DNA of 61,109 nt. It comes from an uncultured Porphyromonadaceae bacterium. Its GTDB lineage: Bacteria > Bacteroidota > Bacteroidia > Bacteroidales > Muribaculaceae. The notes under the pieces are model-generated. The model searched no databases, was not told the origin of the DNA, and saw only the letters and a program-made list of their open reading frames with translations. This document shows, one piece after another, positions 46,202 to 54,878 of this stretch. Within the stretch, counting starts at the first letter, position 1. Every line of letters starts with the position of its first letter. Where the stretch lies: positions 1 to 61,109 of the forward strand of contig CAMWLS010000008.1 of assembly GCA_947175205.1 (NCBI GenBank). Reading direction: 5' to 3'. A program made the position numbers and the translations under genes.

Positions 46202-47332
46202 TCAGAGCCTGTTCCCCAGTTTTTCCACCATAGAGGCTTTCCATGTGGGGAAATCGCCCTCCACAATGTGGCGGCGTGCCTCCCCGGTGAGCCACAGATA
46301 GAAGGCCAGATTATGAATGGAGGCTATCTGCATGGCCAGCAGTTCATCAGCAATGAAAAGATGACGCAGATATGCCTTGGTGTAAACGCGATCCACATAA
46401 CAGGGGCCGTCTTCCTGGATGGGCGTAAAGTCATCAGCCCACTTGAGGTTACGCATGTTCATGGTACCCTCCGGGGTAAACAGCATGCCGTTGCGGCCGT
46501 TACGGGTGGGCATCACGCAGTCCATCATGTCCACACCGCGGTCTATGGCTTCCAGGATGTTAATAGGCGTACCCACTCCCATGAGATAACGCGGGCGGTC
46601 AGCGGGAAGAATTTCATTCACCACCTCTATCATCTCATACATCACCGGTGCGGGCTCTCCCACGGCCAGGCCGCCTATGGCGTTACCCTCAGCCCCTAAG
46701 TCAGCCACATGTCTGGCGGCCTCACGTCTGAGCTCCGGGAAGGTGCACCCCTGCACTATGGGGAAATATGACTGGTGATAACCGTACAGACCCTCCGTTT
46801 CATTATACCGTTTCCAGCCGCGGTCCAGCCAGCGGCGCGTAAGGTCCAGTGACTTGCGCGCATAAGCGAAGTCTGACGTTCCGGGAGGGCACTCATCCAG
46901 CGCCATCATGATATCCGCGCCTATTATGCGCTCTATGTCCACCACATTCTCCGGAGTGAAAAGGTGACGTGAGCCGTCTATGTGGCTGCGGAAATGCGCT
47001 CCTTCCTCAGTGAGCTTGCGGTTGCCGCTGAGGGAGAACACCTGGAAGCCGCCGCTGTCAGTGAGGATGGGACGCTCCCAGCCCATGAAGCGGTGCAGAC
47101 CGCCTGCGCGGCGCAATATCTCAGTACCGGGACGGAGATAGAGATGATAAGTGTTTCCCAGAATAATCTGGGCTTTCACCTCCTCACGCAGCTCGTGCTG
47201 GTGCACGCCCTTGACGCTCCCCAGGGTTCCCACAGGCATGAAGACAGGCGTTAGCACCGTGCCATGGTCTGTCTCCATGGTTCCGGCGCGCGCTGCAGTA
47301 CCGGGGGCTGTGCTGTTTACGGTAAATTTCAT
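46202..47332 (-). CDS. tgt: Queuine tRNA-ribosyltransferase (TGT)
   Basis: 376 aa. Exchanges guanine-34 for preQ1 in tRNAs with GUN anticodons. The active-site Asp region LTDSGGFQVFSL (about 89-100) and the nucleophile region MDCVMPTRNGRNG (about 260) are intact. The canonical CxCxxC zinc motif near the C-terminus is not: the aligned stretch reads GPCYVDR before VYTKAYLRHLF, keeping only one of three Cys, though the His in SIHNLAFY stays. This may be lineage-typical. In operon with lptF/G. Confidence 0.95.
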   Translation of the reverse strand: MKFTVNSTAPGTAARAGTMETDHGTVLTPVFMPVGTLGSVKGVHQHELREEVKAQIILGNTYHLYLRPGTEILRRAGGLHRFMGWERPILTDSGGFQVFSLSGNRKLTEEGAHFRSHIDGSRHLFTPENVVDIERIIGADIMMALDECPPGTSDFAYARKSLDLTRRWLDRGWKRYNETEGLYGYHQSYFPIVQGCTFPELRREAARHVADLGAEGNAIGGLAVGEPAPVMYEMIEVVNEILPADRPRYLMGVGTPINILEAIDRGVDMMDCVMPTRNGRNGMLFTPEGTMNMRNLKWADDFTPIQEDGPCYVDRVYTKAYLRHLFIADELLAMQIASIHNLAFYLWLTGEARRHIVEGDFPTWKASMVEKLGNRL

Positions 47333-47352
47333 TTATCCCTTAAAGAGTCTTC

Positions 47353-48255
47353 TTAAAAGAGTTTGTCTGGATATACACCCTCAGCGTGGAGTTCAGCAAG
47401 GCGGTCCACCACACTCTGACGGTCCTCAGGATATGTCACGCCAAACCACTGTGCGTCAGTGTCCAGCACATCAACAGTAGCCTGACCGCCCTTTACAAGG
47501 GTATCAACCACAGAGGGAATGTAGAACTCACTCTTAGGCTCAGTTATATGCGCATCCAGGAAGTCACGGAAAAGACGCTCAGAGTGGCTGAAATACTCGG
47601 GAGTGAAGCCCCAGAGGTTCATGGACACAGGAGCAGCGGGGTCCAGCTGTCCGCGAGTGCCGTCAGCCTCTGTGAAGAAGATGTCATGCTTATCATCAAA
47701 GGCAATGGATGTACGCTCTGTAACGTCAACCAGCTTACCATCAGCGTCAGTGGTGCACACACCGCGTGATACTGAGCCGTTCTCTGTCATGGTGTTACCC
47801 ACGCGAAAACCCACCATGCAGTATTCTCCGGGCTTGCGCTCACGGCTGAGCTCGGCTGCAATGGTTTTGAAAGCGTCGCGGCTGTAGAAGTCATCAGCGT
47901 TAATTACAGCAAAGTTCTCAGTCACCACCGGGGCGCCCATCATGATGGCGTGGTTTGTACCCCAGGGCTTGGTGCGGCCTGCAGGTGCGCTATATCCTTC
48001 AGGAAGCGCCGTGATGTCCTGGAAAACTACCTCCACGGGAATAGCCCCCTCATACTTACTGAGCACTTTCTCACGGAATGACTCTTCAAAGTCTCTACGG
48101 ATTACAAATACCACCTTGCCAAAGCCGGCCTGCATGGCATCATAAATAGAATAGTCCATAATGGTTTCTCCATGAGGGCCCACGCCGTCCAGCTGTTTGA
48201 GGCCTCCGTAACGGCTGCCCATACCGGCAGCAAGTACTAACAATGTAGGTTTCAT
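47353..48255 (-). CDS. Sugar-phosphate nucleotidyltransferase family protein
   Basis: 300 aa. An N-terminal GT-A nucleotidyltransferase loop AAGMGSRYGGLKQL (about 9-22), then NADDFYSRDAF (about 119) with the metal Asp. The fold matches NTP-transferase family members related to GlmU/RmlA-type enzymes, but the typical left-handed helix C-terminal domain is absent. The sugar and nucleotide are unknown. It sits between galM and tgt, which suggests a carbohydrate role. Confidence 0.87.
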   Translation of the reverse strand: MKPTLLVLAAGMGSRYGGLKQLDGVGPHGETIMDYSIYDAMQAGFGKVVFVIRRDFEESFREKVLSKYEGAIPVEVVFQDITALPEGYSAPAGRTKPWGTNHAIMMGAPVVTENFAVINADDFYSRDAFKTIAAELSRERKPGEYCMVGFRVGNTMTENGSVSRGVCTTDADGKLVDVTERTSIAFDDKHDIFFTEADGTRGQLDPAAPVSMNLWGFTPEYFSHSERLFRDFLDAHITEPKSEFYIPSVVDTLVKGGQATVDVLDTDAQWFGVTYPEDRQSVVDRLAELHAEGVYPDKLF

Positions 48256-48267
48256 ATTCTGTGTATA

Positions 48268-49344
48268 TTATTTTTCTGTTGTAAACTCATAAATTATGGT
48301 GCGTTTATACTCCTGTCCGGGAGAAAGGAGGGTTGAGGGGAACTCGGGCCGGTTGGGGGCGTCAGGGAAGTCCTGACACTCCAGCGCCACGGCGTCATAA
48401 TCCTGATAATCAGCGCCGTCCTTACCCTGAGGTGAATCTGTGAGCCAGTTGCCGGTATAGAGCTGCACTCCGGGCTGATTACTGTAAATGTTGAGCACAC
48501 GTCCTGAGGCGCTGTCCTTGAGTTCAGCCACATGGCACACTGTTCCGCGGCCGTCATAGCCGTCCACCGCCCAGCAGTGGTCATAACCCTTGCCGTGGCG
48601 CAGAGGGGCAAAATCAGCCTTAATGCGCTCACCCAAAGTATGCGCTGCCGTAAAATCCATTGGCGTGCCTTTCACATCTGTCAGGCGTCCCGTGGGCAAG
48701 AGCGTCTCATCAGCCTCCAGAACACGGCTACAGCTGAGCCTTAAAGTGTGGTCCAGCACGTTTCCGGCGGCATGACCGCTCAGATTCCAGTATGTATGAT
48801 TGGTGAGATTGATTACAGTAGGCGCGTCTGTTTCAGCCTCAAAGTCCAGTATCAGACGGTTGTCATCAGTCCATGTATATGTGAGGATAACTTTTACAGT
48901 CCCCGGGTAATTCTCATCACCGTCAGGGCTGACAAGGCTGAAAGTCACGCTGTTATCCGTATAGTTCTCAAGCTTCCAGACACGGTTCTGAAATCCCATG
49001 GGACCGCCGTGCAGGTGGTGGGGACCGCAGTTTACGGCCAGCTGATACTGCCTGCCGTCAACTGTAAGCTTACCTGCGCCAATGCGGTTAGCATAGCGTC
49101 CGGCGGTCTTTCCCATGCAGGGGCCGTCCATAAAATATGAGTCAGCACCGGCATAGCCCAGTGCCACGTCTGCCATGCGCTCTTCAGAATCAGGCACCGT
49201 AACGCCACGTATTCCCGCGCCTAAGGCACTGAGGCGCACTGTGTTCCCCGCTGCATTAGTAAGTGTCACATAAGGTACTTCCACGGGGGTGCCACCGGCA
49301 CCGCATGGAATTATTTCATTTGTAATTTCAGTCATGACGCACAA
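48268..49344 (-). CDS. galM: Galactose mutarotase (aldose 1-epimerase)
   Basis: 358 aa. Interconverts alpha and beta hexose anomers. Catalytic residues: His in NLTNHTYWNLSGH (about 181-193) and Glu in ALECQDFPDAPN (about 328-339), plus GRYANRIG near 82. An ATG three codons in (49335) is an alternative start; a TAATTTTG box at 49342-49349 overlaps the first ATG and would favour the inner one. Upstream of this gene lies the second 9-bp array. Confidence 0.93.
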   Translation of the reverse strand: MCVMTEITNEIIPCGAGGTPVEVPYVTLTNAAGNTVRLSALGAGIRGVTVPDSEERMADVALGYAGADSYFMDGPCMGKTAGRYANRIGAGKLTVDGRQYQLAVNCGPHHLHGGPMGFQNRVWKLENYTDNSVTFSLVSPDGDENYPGTVKVILTYTWTDDNRLILDFEAETDAPTVINLTNHTYWNLSGHAAGNVLDHTLRLSCSRVLEADETLLPTGRLTDVKGTPMDFTAAHTLGERIKADFAPLRHGKGYDHCWAVDGYDGRGTVCHVAELKDSASGRVLNIYSNQPGVQLYTGNWLTDSPQGKDGADYQDYDAVALECQDFPDAPNRPEFPSTLLSPGQEYKRTIIYEFTTEK

Positions 49345-49372
49345 AATTACAAAAATTAATTCAAAGTATAAG

Positions 49373-49426
49373 CCTTATATGACTTATATCACTTATATGA
49401 AGCATAATAAGCATATGACGCATATC
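49373..49426. repeat. 9-bp tandem array, site 2 (six units)
   Basis: Six in-phase units: ccttatatg, acttatatc, acttatatg, aagcataat, aagcatatg, acgcatatc. The last overlaps the stop codon of the symporter gene (49425-49427). Same family as sites 1, 3 and 4. Confidence 0.75.
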
Positions 49427-50870
49427 ATTTCCAACATTCCGTGCGGGAGGCGAGTTCCGGGATGGTGTCCGCGTGGTAAACGGGGTCTTTTCCGCTGCGG
49501 CGCTGGCGCAGATAGTCGCGGAGCAGGATGACGGCATATTTCCCTAAGGCAAAGATTGCCGCCAGGTTACAGAGCGTCATAAGCGCCATGGTAATGTCAG
49601 CAAAGCCCCATACAAGGTCAAGGGACATCAGGGCACCTATGTATACAGTGGCACCCACACAGAGGCGGTAAACGCGCACAGGGAGCTCGCGGTCACGGAT
49701 GAAACGGATATTGGCCTCTCCGTAATAATAATTTGCCACTATACTGGTGAAGGCAAAAAAGAGTATGGCCACGCACACAAAGGCTGACCCCAAGTCATAG
49801 TCCGTACCTAACTGTGTGTCAATGGCTTTCTGCGTAAGCACTATACCGTCAGTGCCGCTCTGATAAACGCCGCTGCACAGGATGATAAAGGCCGTGGCCG
49901 TGCAGATTATGAGCGTGTCAGTATAAACTCCCAGCGCCTGAACCAGTCCCTGCTTCACCGGATGCGTCACTGAGGCGGTGGCAGCCACATTAGGCGTGGA
50001 GCCTTCTCCGGCCTCATTACTGAACAGACCTCTCTTTACGCCCATGGTTATGGCCATACCAATGGCGCCGCCCGCTCCGGCACGGAAATCCATGGCGCTG
50101 TCCACTATCAGCCACAGTATTTCCGGAATCCGGCTGAGGTTCATGCACACTATCACCAGCGCCAGGATGATGTAAGCAATGGCCATCACCGGAACCACTA
50201 TCTCACTGAAACGCGACACGCGCTTCACCCCACCCCATATCACCGTCAGGGTGCACACCGTCAGCAGCACGGCCATCCACTCTCTGGGGAAGCCGAAACA
50301 GGAGTAATAGGCATCAGCAATGGTGTTTGACTGGACTGAGTTAAAGGCAATGCCAAAGGTCAGCGTGATAAGCACCGCAAAGGTCACAGCCCACCAGCGC
50401 TGCCCCAGACCTTTCTGTATATAATAAGCCGGGCCACCCATGAACGAGTTTTTCCCGCGCACCTTAAAAAGCTGCGCCAGCGTGGACTCTACAAAGGCAC
50501 TGGACGCGCCCACAAGCGCAATTACCCACATCCAGAACACGGCACCGGGGCCGCCCACAGCTATGGCCGTGGCCACGCCGGCCAGGTTTCCTGTTCCAAC
50601 ACGCGAAGCAATGGAAATGGCAAAGGCCTGAAATGAGCTTACAGCCCCGCCAACGGGAGCATCAGCCTTACGGCGGTCATCATAGCGGCTGCCGGAACGC
50701 GCCAGCAGGCGCAACATCTCACCCACCATGCGGAACTGCACCCCTCGGGTTATGAAAGTGAAATACACGGCGGCCGCCAGGAGCACCGTTACCAGTACAT
50801 AATCAGTCAGCACGCCGCTGACAGCAGCAACAGCAGCACTTACATTCTCTACAAATCCGGTCATAATCAT
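49425..50870 (-). CDS. Alanine/glycine:cation symporter (AGCS family)
   Basis: 481 aa integral membrane protein with about ten helices. Family markers: SIASRVGTGNLAGVA (about 87-101), GPGAVFWMWVIALVGASSAFVESTLAQLF starting near 109 and the later GLFSNEAGEGSTPNVAA (about 283). AGCS carriers bring in alanine or glycine with Na+ or H+. The -7 box at 50882 is close to the start: ATG 50870 leaves a leader of only about 5 bases, and ATG 50864 (MTGF) is a possible alternative. Confidence 0.92.
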   Translation of the reverse strand: MIMTGFVENVSAAVAAVSGVLTDYVLVTVLLAAAVYFTFITRGVQFRMVGEMLRLLARSGSRYDDRRKADAPVGGAVSSFQAFAISIASRVGTGNLAGVATAIAVGGPGAVFWMWVIALVGASSAFVESTLAQLFKVRGKNSFMGGPAYYIQKGLGQRWWAVTFAVLITLTFGIAFNSVQSNTIADAYYSCFGFPREWMAVLLTVCTLTVIWGGVKRVSRFSEIVVPVMAIAYIILALVIVCMNLSRIPEILWLIVDSAMDFRAGAGGAIGMAITMGVKRGLFSNEAGEGSTPNVAATASVTHPVKQGLVQALGVYTDTLIICTATAFIILCSGVYQSGTDGIVLTQKAIDTQLGTDYDLGSAFVCVAILFFAFTSIVANYYYGEANIRFIRDRELPVRVYRLCVGATVYIGALMSLDLVWGFADITMALMTLCNLAAIFALGKYAVILLRDYLRQRRSGKDPVYHADTIPELASRTECWK

Positions 50871-50881
50871 ATTATTTTGTG

Positions 50882-50889
50882 CAAAGATA
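50882..50889 (-). promoter_or_regulatory. Bacteroidota -7 box (TATCTTTG) for the symporter gene
   Basis: Exact match on the minus strand, 12 bases before the ATG. Confidence 0.6.
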
Positions 50890-50955
50890 ATGAGAATTGC
50901 GGATAAGTGAGAGAAAATAAGCGGGAGATGTAGGTTGAATGGAGTATGAGGGGGC

Positions 50956-51073
50956 TACTCTAAAAAAATGGTCATCTGACCATCTTTTTGAAGTAACAGC
51001 CTACTGAATCAGAATAATATCATTAATTTTACAGTCCAAAAAGTTGACCACCTGACCGTTTTTTTGGAGTACA
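50956..51073. repeat. Two related imperfect palindromes upstream of the DUF4143 gene
   Basis: The first (about 50956-50995) folds as TACT..AAAAA.ATGGTCA / TGACCAT.TTTTT..AGTA with a two-base centre. The second (about 51032-51071) carries TCCAAAAA ... TTTTTGGA arms around a diverged GTTGACCACCTGACCG centre. Both share CTGACC-[AG]T then a T-run then G[AG]AGTA on the plus strand. The second ends 5 bases before the ATG at 51076. Confidence 0.65.
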
Positions 51074-51075
51074 AG

Positions 51076-52328
51076 ATGATTATAAAACGCGACTATTACC
51101 TAAACCAGCTCATATCAAGCAGACACAATGGGCTAATTAAGATTATCACCGGGTTAAGGAGATCCGGAAAGTCATTTCTATTATTTCACTTGTTCCAAGA
51201 TTATTTGAAAGAACAAGGAGTTTCTGACAATCACATCATAAAAGTGGATTTAGAAGACAGACGTAATGTCTCACTCAGAAATCCTGATGCTTTGCTTGCT
51301 CACATTGACTCAAAAATTACAGATGACAAGATGCACTATATACTTCTTGATGAGGTACAACATGTGCTTGAATTTGAAGATGTGCTAAACAGCTATCTTA
51401 AGATAGAAAATGCGGATGTCTATGTTACGGGCAGCAACTCTCGATTTCTGTCCTCTGATATTATAACAGAATTCAGAGGACGTGGTGATCAGATTCATGT
51501 ATATCCGCTGTCTTTTTCTGAATTTATGTCTGTTGACAACAGGCATCCGGTAGAGGCATGGACAGATTACTATACTTATGGAGGACTTCCTCAGGTAGTG
51601 GCTTTGGGAACTCCCGAAAAAAAACCGACTATCTTAAAAGACTCTTTTCAACGGTCTATATCCGGGATATTGTCGAGAGATATAAAATTAAAGGAGATGC
51701 AGAGCTTAAGGAATTGTTACAAATTATTGCCTCTGCCATAGGTTCTCCTACCAATCCAAATAAATTGGCAAATACTTTTAAAAGCCTTAAGAAAGTGTCT
51801 TTATCCAACAAGACAATAGATAGTTATTTGACTTACATGTGCGAGTCCTTCCTGACTGAGAGGGCAGTCAGATATGATATAAAGGGCAAGAAATATATAA
51901 ACACGCTTTCTAAATATTATTTTTCAGATGTGGGAGTGCGAAATTCCATACTTGACTTTAGACAACAGGAGGAAAATCATATTATGGAGAATATCATCTA
52001 CAATGAACTTAAGATACGAGGTTTTCAAGTTGATGTAGGCGTTGTAGAGTACCGGGAAACGGATAAAAACGGCAAGAGAATCCGCAAACAGTACGAAGTT
52101 GATTTTGTGGCCAATCAAGGAAGCCAGCGTTACTATATCCAATCAGCCTTCATAATGCCTACCGAGGCAAAGGAACGGCAGGAGTCCGCTTCATTACTCA
52201 ACATAGATGACTCATTCAAGAAAATAATCATAGTTAAAGATTACATCAGACCCAAAAGAAATGAAGAAGGAATAGTCACCTTGGGACTGATTGACTTTCT
52301 CTTGAAACCGGAGTTGTTGAAGTGGTAG
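51076..52328 (+). pseudogene. AAA+ ATPase with DUF4143 domain, frameshifted
   Basis: The two halves read as one ATP-binding protein of the AAA_14 plus DUF4143 group. Frame 1 from the ATG at 51076 has Walker A GLRRSGKS, LLDEVQHV (Walker B) and YVTGSNSRFLSSD, and runs on to 51741 out of register. From 51624 a second frame continues with TDYLKRLFSTVYIRDIVERYKIKG and the DUF4143 nuclease-like fold (YEVDFVANQ) to 52328. The junction is the A8 run at 51617-51624; restoring frame needs a ninth A, or a -1 ribosomal slip at A_AAA_AAA. The DNA is more AT-rich than its neighbours, fitting horizontal origin. Role unknown; DUF4143 ATPases are abundant Bacteroidota accessory genes. Confidence 0.85.
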
Positions 52329-52372
52329 AGAATAAGGGGGAGGTGTGAGATTTACGCCGGGGGGCGGGAAAG

Positions 52373-52399
52373 AGTCTTATGAGTCTTATAATTCTTATA
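52373..52399. repeat. 9-bp tandem array, site 3 (three units)
   Basis: Units agtcttatg, agtcttata, attcttata in phase, between the DUF4143 gene stop and a hairpin. Confidence 0.55.
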
Positions 52400-52405
52400 A
52401 TAGAA

Positions 52406-52437
52406 CACGGGGGCCGCAGTAATCTGCGGTCCCCGTG
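52406..52437 (-). terminator. Hairpin terminator after the secreted sorting-tail gene
   Basis: A 14-bp stem (52406-52419 with 52424-52437, one G-T) around TAAT. It lies between convergent genes, 47 bases past the stop at 52484 on the minus strand. T-run is weak (TTCTATT). Confidence 0.65.
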
Positions 52438-52483
52438 GTTATTTAGCGGCGCACTGCGCCGTCAGAGGATTAAAGCATGGGAA

Positions 52484-54016
52484 TTACTTCACCATAACCT
52501 TGGTGGCCTTGTCACCGGCAACGCGGATGTAAAGACCGGCTGAGGGATTCTCAACACGTACTCCCTGGAGGTTGTAGTAAACGGCATCAGCAGCGGCAGC
52601 GTCAACTGCTACTTCATTAATGCTTGAAGAGTCCTTGGTAATCATGGTGGGGAAGAACTGTACGTAAGGTTCGGGATCGCTGTTGGTCTTACGGGTGCTT
52701 ACAATACCTTCTACAGTAGCGCTTTCCATGTTTTCAAAGTTTTCCACGTTGAACTGGTTGTACAGTTTCACAGTAGTGTCACCTACAGTCATTTCACCGT
52801 TCTTGGCGCTAACTTCTGAGATGGTTGCCACCTGGAACTTGATATAGCTGTTCAGATGTGAAGTGGTCAGATAAGTGGCAGCCTCGTCTGCGGCCACCGG
52901 CATGGGAGTCTTGATGTCTGAACCTGCTGTAGCTGCACTCAGTGTGTACTGAGTAACTTCAGGCAATCCGTTATAGATGGTGTAAGTACCTGAGAGTTCA
53001 GTGAAAGTATCGCCGGGGTTATAAGTAGTAGAGTTGTTGCCGTAAAGAAGCTCAGTGTAATTTCCGTCAGTTACATAAAGGTAGCTTCCGTTCTGATAAA
53101 CATAAGTCAGGTTTCCTTTGAGTGTGAAAAGCACGGCATTTCCGTATTCATTCACAACATCATCATTCTCCATACCTGCAAGAGGAGAGAAGTCATCAAA
53201 CACGTAGGGTACTTCTACCTTTGCAGAAGATACTGATGATTCCTTATCATCCAGGATTGCAATGGCCTTTACAGTGTAATTACCGGAATACAGCTCAAAG
53301 GGTGCGGTGTAAAGTGTAGATGATGCTGAGGGAGTGGTGTCATCATCAGTATAATAGATTTTAGCACCCTCAGTTGCGCAGGTGAGAGTTACGGTGTAAG
53401 ACCACTCGCCTTCAGTTACGTCAATTTTGGGAGCTTCCACGCGGGGCTCGTCGCTGCCACCCAGAGTGCCGTTAAAGGTCATGCTCTTAAGTGCAAACCA
53501 GCCGTTGTTGGTTGATACTCCATCATTTTCTATATAGAGACGGAAATACTCATTAGTTGCAGGTGTAGTAAGATTAACGGTTACATCAGCATCAGTTGTT
53601 GAGAAGGAAGACTTTTCAACAGCAACATTATTAGTCAGAGTAGTAAAACTGGGGTCAGTAGAGCTCTGTAAGTAGCAGTTCTTCCACTTATCCAAATTTC
53701 CGGTCTTCTGCAGGCGGCCGTTGAGAACTACCTGATCAACAGTTCCATCAATGGTGAACATAGATGTGATGGATCCGTCAACCACATTAGCTTTTGTTTT
53801 AGTACCAAATCTTACGTCTGTCCATCCGTTACTGTTGTTGCTGAAGCCGGTAAGAGTCCACTGATCTCCATCCTGGGTCAGAGTCCAGGACTTGTTGTAC
53901 TGATTACAGCTTTCCTGATTGGCCTTAACGCCAAAGGTGAGCGTGTACAGTGTTTCAGCTGAGGCGCCAAAGGCCACGGCAGCTGTCATTGCCACTGAGA
54001 GTAAAAATTTTTTCAT
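52484..54016 (-). CDS. Secreted protein with CHB_HEX_C-like domain and sorting tail
   Basis: 510 aa from the ATG at 54016, which gives a clean signal peptide (LLSVAMTAAVAFGASA). Residues about 30-180 form a beta-rich domain. Residues about 188-275 resemble a chitobiase/FN3-like C-terminal domain (GAKIYYTDDDTTPSASSTLYTAPFEL). Residues about 280-440 look like an OB-like fold (LKGNLTYVYQNGSYLYV). The tail YYNLQGVRVENPSAGLYI matches the YNLQG-type sorting tail seen also in the amylase. Probably surface-exposed, possibly carbohydrate-binding; no catalytic domain is visible. It lies 73 bases after the RloB-like gene. Confidence 0.85.
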   Translation of the reverse strand: MKKFLLSVAMTAAVAFGASAETLYTLTFGVKANQESCNQYNKSWTLTQDGDQWTLTGFSNNSNGWTDVRFGTKTKANVVDGSITSMFTIDGTVDQVVLNGRLQKTGNLDKWKNCYLQSSTDPSFTTLTNNVAVEKSSFSTTDADVTVNLTTPATNEYFRLYIENDGVSTNNGWFALKSMTFNGTLGGSDEPRVEAPKIDVTEGEWSYTVTLTCATEGAKIYYTDDDTTPSASSTLYTAPFELYSGNYTVKAIAILDDKESSVSSAKVEVPYVFDDFSPLAGMENDDVVNEYGNAVLFTLKGNLTYVYQNGSYLYVTDGNYTELLYGNNSTTYNPGDTFTELSGTYTIYNGLPEVTQYTLSAATAGSDIKTPMPVAADEAATYLTTSHLNSYIKFQVATISEVSAKNGEMTVGDTTVKLYNQFNVENFENMESATVEGIVSTRKTNSDPEPYVQFFPTMITKDSSSINEVAVDAAAADAVYYNLQGVRVENPSAGLYIRVAGDKATKVMVK

Positions 54017-54089
54017 GTTGTTTAAATTTAAAATATTGTTAATTAGAATGTTATAATTTGGTTTATATATCACTTATCATATTTTACAG

Positions 54090-54869
54090 CTAAAGATTAC
54101 CGCCATTTTTGCAGCCTTTACTGCGTCCGTCATCAGCCGCCACTTCTGAGAGCGTCTTTTCCAGCTTCTTCATAAAATCCGGGTCATTACCGTTAAGGAA
54201 CTCCACCAGTTTATAAACCGTGGTGACGGGGTTGGCCATGTGCGGGGGCGTGCCCTGAAGGAGCCACTGCCGTTCACCGCTACGGGCATTTCTTATGGCA
54301 TCTTTCTGGCTTCCGTACTTTGCCAGATACTCATACATGTGTTCATCACCTTTCGCGTATGTAAAGCCGGGAATATGGCGTGAGAGGTAAGAGGTAATCT
54401 TCTTACGGTAATCCTTACGTGACATGCTCACGGTGCGGTTCTCAAAATGAAGGAGGTAAAAGAGTTCAAAAGCCTCATTACTCCAGGCGCAGCCATAGCC
54501 GCGGCTCTCTGCCATCTTAATGGCGTTATCAAACTTTAACGGCTCAAAGCTATCACGGTCAAATACCACCCACACGCTGTCATAAATATGTGCCGGCTTA
54601 CGCCTGAGGCCTTTCTGTACAATCTCTTCAGCCTCTAACACCACCTGAACGGTATTCATCCCGGTACCAACAGCTTCCGTAGCTGTTTCCACCTGCACCA
54701 CCTCACTGCTTAACCTCATCTTGGGGAAAGCCTTAAAGTAATTCACCTCTGTCTTTGTGCCCTCGGAGACAATAAGGATATTTACCTTGACCACACGCGT
54801 ACGCTGCTGCTCAGTCTGCTGAACGGCAAAGTCAGTTAATTTAAAAGAGTCAAGATTTTTCTTTCCCAT
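54090..54869 (-). CDS. RloB-like protein (AbiLii family)
   Basis: 259 aa. The N-terminal Toprim-like motif is ILIVSEGTKTE (E36, E41) and the DxD-type motif is VVFDRDSF (D104, D106). Further RloB marks are SNEAFELFYLLHFENR (about 130-145). RloB (Pfam PF13707) contains AbiLii, the partner in the plasmid-borne AbiL abortive-infection system, and occurs inside some restriction-modification loci. By analogy with PARIS and OLD-type pairs it may be the nuclease or effector; this is inference. It starts nine bases after the ATPase gene stop, so the pair is one operon. Confidence 0.87.
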   Translation of the reverse strand: MGKKNLDSFKLTDFAVQQTEQQRTRVVKVNILIVSEGTKTEVNYFKAFPKMRLSSEVVQVETATEAVGTGMNTVQVVLEAEEIVQKGLRRKPAHIYDSVWVVFDRDSFEPLKFDNAIKMAESRGYGCAWSNEAFELFYLLHFENRTVSMSRKDYRKKITSYLSRHIPGFTYAKGDEHMYEYLAKYGSQKDAIRNARSGERQWLLQGTPPHMANPVTTVYKLVEFLNGNDPDFMKKLEKTLSEVAADDGRSKGCKNGGNL

Positions 54870-54878
54870 ATTGCAGTC

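Noticed and set aside
50956-52328. Insertion sequence
   Set aside because: No transposase domain; the palindromes are not terminal repeats at both ends of the gene and no target duplication is visible.
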